A stretch of 64,000 nucleotides of DNA, taken from the NCBI RefSeq assembly GCF_933775445.1, contig NC_065874.1, positions 31,194,501 to 31,258,500 of the forward strand, in the 5' to 3' direction. The notes beneath the pieces are model-generated. The model had not been told where the DNA came from. It made no database searches and was given only the letters and a program-made list of their open reading frames with translations. This stretch comes from Argentina anserina (lineage: Eukaryota; Streptophyta; Magnoliopsida; Rosales; Rosaceae). The position numbers were made by a program, and so were the translations under genes. The number at the start of each line of letters is the position of its first letter. The stretch's first letter is position 1. Positions 58,901 to 64,000 of the stretch are shown here, one piece after another.

Positions 58901-60349
58901 CTCAATGGCTTGAAGTTCAACACTTTTGGCTGCTTTGCTTGAGTGACAATGCCACCTTTCTCATAGTTACCAAAACCTGAGGTATCCTCCTCCAGAGTAA
59001 ATGAGTAAGCCCTAGCATTTTTTATCTTTCTTGGCTTTCCATCATTCAGTTCCGTCATTCCATGAACTTCTGAGAACACAACAAGATCCCCATCCTGAAA
59101 TTCAAGTCTTTCATCATCGACACATGACACAAGAGCAGGGTTGTCGTTGCTGACTGATGCAATAATACCCGTGTGTGGTTCCTCCCCATCAACATCAAAA
59201 ACAGTGAATTCAGGTCCAAAGTCGCAAAATACTGACCCAAAAAGGCCTCTGACTTCGGTTCTTATGAAGGCGATTGGCGGCTGATGATTATGGCAATAAT
59301 CATTGAATTCTATAGCTTTCTCATAACTGATATCGGTGAACACAACAGCCTAAAATGACAGAAATAAGTAATTGTCTGTACAAAACTATAAGCAGAATAG
59401 CAAAGTTAAATCAAGCAAACAAACATGTGGTTTTTACAGGCCTTGGCCAGATACAGGCATTTACTTTTATCAATTAAGGCCGCTTGTCCACACTCAAAAT
59501 GTGCAATACTTTATCAAAGCGTGTATAACTTAATGACAACACACCTGGAAATCAGAAAGCTGCTCCTTTGTCAATGGAGTTGTCAAGGTATGAACAACCA
59601 CAGCATTGTTGAGTTCCTGCAACTTCTGAACAGAAGCAAGTGCCCTGTTCTTACCAACATCATCCTCAGTAAAAACAAAATTGCTGGACAAGTCCCAAAG
59701 CTCCACAGTCCCTTCATCATGCAAGGTCACAGACTTCACACCAGCAAGAATGAGATTTTTGGCTGCACGAAGCAAAAATTCACATATAAAAGAAAAAGGT
59801 GAGCACAAGCAAAGGAATACACACGCACATGACTCCTCCACATTTTAATTCTGTTCTACCTCATTATCAGTAATCACAAAACTACACGAAAATGATCAAC
59901 AAAACCAAATTGACATGTAACATCTTATCATTGCATCAGTCTCATCAAACAAAAACAGTGATAACAAAACTACACAAATATGATAAAACTGTTGTCGTAC
60001 CAATCTCAGCTCCGAGGCCCTGTATCCCCGAGATCAGGACATTCGATGCGAACAGCCTCCTCATAGTCTCCCGGCCGTAGACGGCAAGCTGCCTGCTGTG
60101 GAGATCCTCATCGATATCACCGGCGTTGGAGTCTCCCAAAGCCATGATCGGCACTTCGTTCTCAACCGCGCTCCCGCTACCGTTCCTGCTGCTACTATTC
60201 ACCGCCGCCGATTCGGCACCACCTCCTCCGATCTTAAGCTTCTTAATCAAAGACGCAGAGGCCGAGCTGGTACTAGTAGCTGTGTTGCTGCTTACGTCAC
60301 CTTCTTCTTCTTCTTCTTCTCCTTGACAAGCTCTCTTTCTAGGAAGCAT
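55982..60349 (-). CDS. UBA1: Ubiquitin-activating enzyme E1 (UBA1/UBA2 type)
   Basis: Six exons (60349-60001, 59762-59545, 59349-58555, 58273-57405, 57281-56849, 56578-55982) join in frame to 1086 residues; Arabidopsis UBA1 has 1080. E1 adenylates ubiquitin with ATP, then holds it as a thioester before transfer to E2 enzymes. The inactive adenylation half carries [15 protein letters not shown], the active half the nucleotide motif GSGALGCE (about 505-512), and the catalytic cysteine lies in [11 protein letters not shown] at about 662. The C-terminal ubiquitin-fold domain ends with [14 protein letters not shown]. The start at 60349 (MLPRKRAC) matches the family; the frame stays open to an ATG at 60547 and would add 66 hydrophobic residues. 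The stretch from about 60642 (GTACGT donor) to about 60375 (TTCAG acceptor) reads better as a 5' UTR intron. A CTT run near 60300-60320 encodes a glutamate stretch. No lesion was seen. Assignment to UBA1 rather than UBA2 is arbitrary. Confidence 0.95.
58425..58449. repeat. TG microsatellite in an intron of the E1 gene
   Basis: A pure TG dinucleotide run of about 25 bases lies in the intron between coding exons 3 and 4. Confidence 0.9.
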
Positions 60350-61060
60350 ATAGTGCAGTGAGCTGCTGAACACGCCACAAAACCCGACGATCACCGAAAC
60401 AACCAAACACAAAACAACAACAACCGGTAGGAAAGGCGAATCGGCGCCGGAGTAGCTTCGGAACGCCAATCCGGCAAAGATCGGCGCCGAAATAGCTACA
60501 GCAACCCCCCACCCCCACCCCCAAGACCCTAACCCTAATCTGACCATTTCTTTTTTTTTGATTCCAGATTAAACCAAAACAAAAGCAATCGTATTAATTT
60601 AATTGTGAAAAAAGTAGAGGAGGGATTAAAGAGAGACGTACCGATTAGGATTGTGAGGAGGAGAAGATTGGAATCTTTTGTGATGCTTGGATTGGATTCT
60701 TTGTTTTTGGGGGTTGTGAGGGGGAAAGAGTGAGGCTGGGTTTATGGGGAGGGAGGTGGGAGGAGGGTAATAAGGGAATTAAGAGAAGTTTCAGATTATG
60801 GGAAGGGGGTTTTTGGGAGCTTTGGACAGGTGGTTGTTGAGGACGGTGTCTGTGTAATATACTATTATCGACCTCCGCTGACCTGCTGTAGGGAAGAGAG
60901 AAGAATCAGATGCCGTGGGCGTTGTTGGAGACTTACATGCAACGTCGTCGTTTTGTCTTGACCATGAACTTTCTATTTCAACTTTTACTAGCCCTGTCCT
61001 GTGGTCTCGGAGAGTAATCTTTTTTTATATACAAAATAGTGGCCTATTGAGTTAACACTC
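60350..61060 (-). other. 5' UTR intron, leader and promoter side of the E1 gene
   Basis: A GTACGT donor (just below 60643 on the - strand) and a polypyrimidine-preceded TTCAG acceptor near 60371-60375 suggest one leader intron. Beyond about 60700 lies the presumed promoter. The exact transcription start cannot be seen. Confidence 0.5.
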
Positions 61061-61260
61061 GGAGGCATGGTTGGGCATAAAAAACGGAAATCCCGATCCC
61101 GTCTCGAAATTCATAGGGACGGGACGGGACGGAGGTTTAAAAACGTTCGTCCCATCTCGATCCCGTCCCGCTTCATTCTAGTGGGATGGGACGTGGGACG
61201 AATAATTTATATCCCGTTTCGTCCCGTCCCGTCCCACATTTAATGAAAACTTAAAAATTC
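61060..61260. repeat. GGGACGGGAC-rich repeat with GGTTGGGCATAAAAA terminus
   Basis: GGTTGGGCATAAAAAAC at about 61068 matches the terminus of the MITE at 35610. It is followed by clustered GGGACGGGACGGGA / TCCCGTCCCGTCCC words in both orientations, which would fold. No matching right terminus was found, so this is a truncated or longer element. Confidence 0.55.
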
Positions 61261-62221
61261 TTATATATTTGTATCAAAATGAAACTAATTTATGTTCTTA
61301 ATAACTCTAAAATTATATCAACTCAAATAATGGGTCCGGTTCCTGGGACATTAGTTTTGACACTAATTTTGACACCGTTTTCTGACCATCAGATTTTAAA
61401 AGTTTCAATGGTCTAGATCAATTGCAACTATGATGTCAACTTATAAAAACTGATGTGGCAGAGTGACGTGGCATTATCAAATTTTATAACAATTCAAATT
61501 AATCAAAAAGAAGAATAATTCAGAATCTCAAATTCTATAAACCTGTTTGATAAAAAAGAAGGAAAAAAAACGCGAAAGAACCCAGATGCATATGAAGAAC
61601 ACAAACCCAGAAGAAGAACACAAACCCAGATAAAGAATAGAGAAGGATACAGAGCAGCATTCAAACCAATAAGTTGAAACCATCTTCACCGACTCCAGGC
61701 ACAACTTTATACTTTCGACAAAGTACAGGTAAGCTTATCTTGTTTCTTTGGTCAGAGTTTGTATAGGCGTGTTAAGGTTTATGGTTTATAGTATTTGGTT
61801 TTGAAGATTAGGGAAACGAAACCAAATTCCATAGAGAGTATGATTGTTTTGTCCATGAAACGATATGGCATGAAAGAGATTTTATAATTGGGTTTTTCCA
61901 TAGTCTTGGTCTATGAAAGGTTTATAATTTGAGCAAGTTGATTAGAATACACAGATGCTAAGTTGAGATTGAGCTCGTAAGAGAAATATATGGACAAAGG
62001 TAGTAAGTCTTGATGATTCGTATTATACAATAGCAGTTCCTTTAACTCCTTTCACATTTGATATATATACCCTTCTGGCAATCAGATTGTATAATTGTGT
62101 TTTTATCAAACTTGTCTACATTATGTTGTCTAATTATACTTAGATATACTCAGATTGTATACATGTGTGGTTATGCAATTTGTTTAATGAATATTTATGA
62201 TCATGTAGTGTTCAGGTTGGC
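61261..62221 (+). other. Leader region of the FAR1-related gene
   Basis: A GTAAGC donor after CAAAGTACAG (about 61730) and a GTGTTCAG acceptor (about 62216) suggest a 5' UTR intron of about 486 bases ending just before the start codon at 62222. The sequence before 61600 may include a repeat (GACACTAATTTTGACACCG) but no ends could be set. Confidence 0.45.
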
Positions 62222-64000
62222 ATGGAATCAATGGATTTGGCTTCAGAAGATGACAATCTTGGATGCTCGTTGAACCAAGAGTCCAGTGATAAAACAAGTG
62301 ATCACCATTCTGAAAAGAAAGAAGACTCAAAACTAAAATCTCCTTATGTTGGAATGTTTTTCGAAACATTGAAGGAGGCCGAACAATATTATGAAGATTA
62401 CGGTCGACAAGAAGGTTTTTGGACTCGTATCCGAAGTTCATCAAAGTATAGATCACAGTCAAGTGAAGTGACAGGTAGATTATTTGTTTGTGCACATGAA
62501 GGTAAACATGTCATGCAAACTGAAAAAGAAGATGATCTGGAAGAGAAAGACGAGAGAGCTGAGAGTGATGAGGCAGAAATATGTGATATACAGGTTGAAA
62601 AGAAGAGGCGTAGAAGTTGTTCAACTGTAAAGTGTGGGTGCAAGGCTAATATGCGAATTCTTCATGACAAATGGACAAGAAAATGGAAAGTTTCAGTTTT
62701 CAGTGACATCCACAACCATAAAGTAGTGTCACCAGCTCGAAGAATGATGATGAAGTCAAATAAACATATGCCTGATGCAGCAAAAGATTTAACTAAAGCT
62801 TTTCAGAGAGAGAACTTGCGAATCAGTAAAGTTCCTTCAATGTTTGGCGGTGCTCATAGTACTGGTTTTGACAATAAGGACTGCTATAATCATTTAAGGA
62901 ACATGAGGCACAAAGAGTTGGAATATGGAGATGCATAATCGGTCCTCAATTACTTTAGAAAAAAGCAAGCAGAAAATCCGCATTTCTTTTATGCTATTCA
63001 GTGTGATGAAGATGGTAGAGCTACTAACTTTTTTTGGGTGGACTCTAGATCAAGGATGGCGTATCAGTATTTTGGGGATGTAGTGACATTTGATACAACA
63101 TATCGGACAAACAAGTATGATATGCCTTTTGCACCTTTTACTGGAGTTAACCATCACTTCCAATCCATACAATTTGGATGTGCACTTTTGCAAGATGAGA
63201 CCGAGTCAACTTTTCAATGGTTATTTGAGACGTGGCTTGAAGCTATGGGAGGTCGGCATCCATTATGTATTATCACTTACCAAGATTTGGCAATGAAAGG
63301 AGCAATTGCTAAGATTTTTCCTGCTACTCGTCACCGCCTTTGCATTTGGCATATAAAGAAGAAGTTTGGTGAAAAGTTGTCACATGTATATTATAAGAAG
63401 TCCAACTTCAAGACCGGCATGAAAAAGTGTATATGGGCAACATACAAGGTAGAGGATTTTGAAGAGCAATGGAAAAAGTTAATTGAGGAGCATGATTTGG
63501 GACCGAATGAATGGCTACAACAACTCTATGAAATCCGTGAATCCTGGGTTCCAGTATATAATCGCGGTACATTTTTTGCTGGAATGAATACTACAGGGCG
63601 TAGTGAAGGCACCAATACATTTTTTGACGACTTTGTTACATCAACAACAAATCTAAGAGAGTTTGTTGTTAAGTATGAACAAGCCTTACAGAAGATTGTT
63701 AGAAGGAAAAGTAGCGAAGATTTTACATCAGAGCATAAATATCGTATTGTGGATGATGACGATTTTCTTTTGAAACATGCAGCACAGGTGTATACCAGAA
63801 ATATGTTTGAAAAATTCAAGAGCGAATGGACTAGAGTCAAACGGCTTAAAGTTGAAGAAAGGGATTCTGACGACCAGTTTCATAGATACTCAGTGATGAA
63901 GAAAATTGGTAACCCGCAAAAGTTTTTGGTGGAGTTGAATTTACAAACACATGAGGGTAAATGTGAATGTCAAAATTTTGAATTTGTGGGAATAATTTTC
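62222..64000 (+). pseudogene. FAR1-RELATED SEQUENCE (MULE-derived transcription factor), in-frame stop; runs off the window
   Basis: The reading starts at an ATG (MESMDLASEDDN) and is open to the window end except for one TAA at 62936-62938. A FAR1 DNA-binding domain lies at about 41-170 (GMFFETLKEAEQYYEDYG, then the CGCKANMRI cysteines and HNH). The MULE-type transposase-like domain follows, with VVTFDTTYRTNKY (first Asp), TYQDLAMKGAI (second Asp, where relatives usually read TDQD) and GRSEGTNTFF (Glu). The last residues, GKCECQNFEFVGI, begin a SWIM zinc finger. The stop replaces the residue after LEYGDA, where relatives carry Gln, and is one base from CAA. The preceding 238 residues would keep only the DNA-binding part. 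FAR1/FHY3 relatives are transcription factors of light signalling; an active MULE transposase is the alternative origin. A short retained intron or sequencing error could also explain the stop. Confidence 0.85.

Noticed and set aside
60350..60547. N-terminal 66-residue extension of E1 beginning [10 protein letters not shown]
   Set aside because: The family starts at MLPRKR. The extension is hydrophobic, and the segment has donor and acceptor sites of a leader intron.

Overview
The window is nuclear DNA of a flowering plant: split genes with GT-AG introns, AT-rich spacers, plant-specific gene families (ETO1-like, FAR1-related, F-box with FBA domain, MDIS/MRH1-type receptor kinase) and plant transposons. 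A eudicot is most likely. The overall feel is of Rosaceae, but that is an impression and not shown by the sequence.

Layout. 1-2.9 kb is spacer. 3.07-6.55 kb (+) is a complete four-exon ETO1-like gene, the BTB/TPR adaptor that targets type-2 ACC synthases. 7.03-22.72 kb is a three-level transposon nest: a nearly intact Ty3/Gypsy chromovirus (polyprotein on the - strand, 17.47-22.34 kb) has its left LTR cut in two by a 10.15-kb Helitron (7.18-17.33 kb). The Helitron carries two decayed RPA70-like cassettes, and the second of these holds a 409-bp Mutator-type foldback MITE. 23.12-26.45 kb (-) is a nine-exon LRR receptor-like pseudokinase. 30.89-32.39 kb (-) is an F-box gene broken by a 2-bp frameshift and a Trp-to-stop change. 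33.02-35.50 kb is a non-coding LTR element with a GAGAT target duplication and an internal 100-bp tandem array. 36.2-37.5 kb holds a GATATATC-rich palindromic segment and a TIR element. 37.86-38.59 kb (-) is a single-exon glutaredoxin-like protein with four C-terminal CxxC pairs. 42.57-43.22 kb (+) is a candidate two-exon gene for a 56-residue secreted peptide. 44.7-45.4 kb is a 4 x 170-bp tandem array. 45.74-48.69 kb (+) is a ten-exon ubiquitin-like/LRR gene (At2g30105 type). 50.6-54.2 kb holds nested inverted-repeat elements and a decayed unknown gene. 55.98-60.35 kb (-) is a complete six-exon ubiquitin-activating enzyme E1. 62.22 kb to the end (+) is a FAR1-related (MULE-derived) gene with one in-frame stop; it runs off the window.

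The host genes do not form a pathway. E1, the ETO1-like adaptor and the F-box relic all belong to ubiquitin signalling, but co-location in a plant genome does not imply co-function. The strongest observation is the transposon nest. The intact right LTR acts as an internal empty site that fixes both Helitron ends, and the Helitron arrived recently while carrying cargo genes that look long dead. No rRNA, tRNA or CRISPR was recognised. Exon borders come from reading splice sites and homology by eye, without transcript data.
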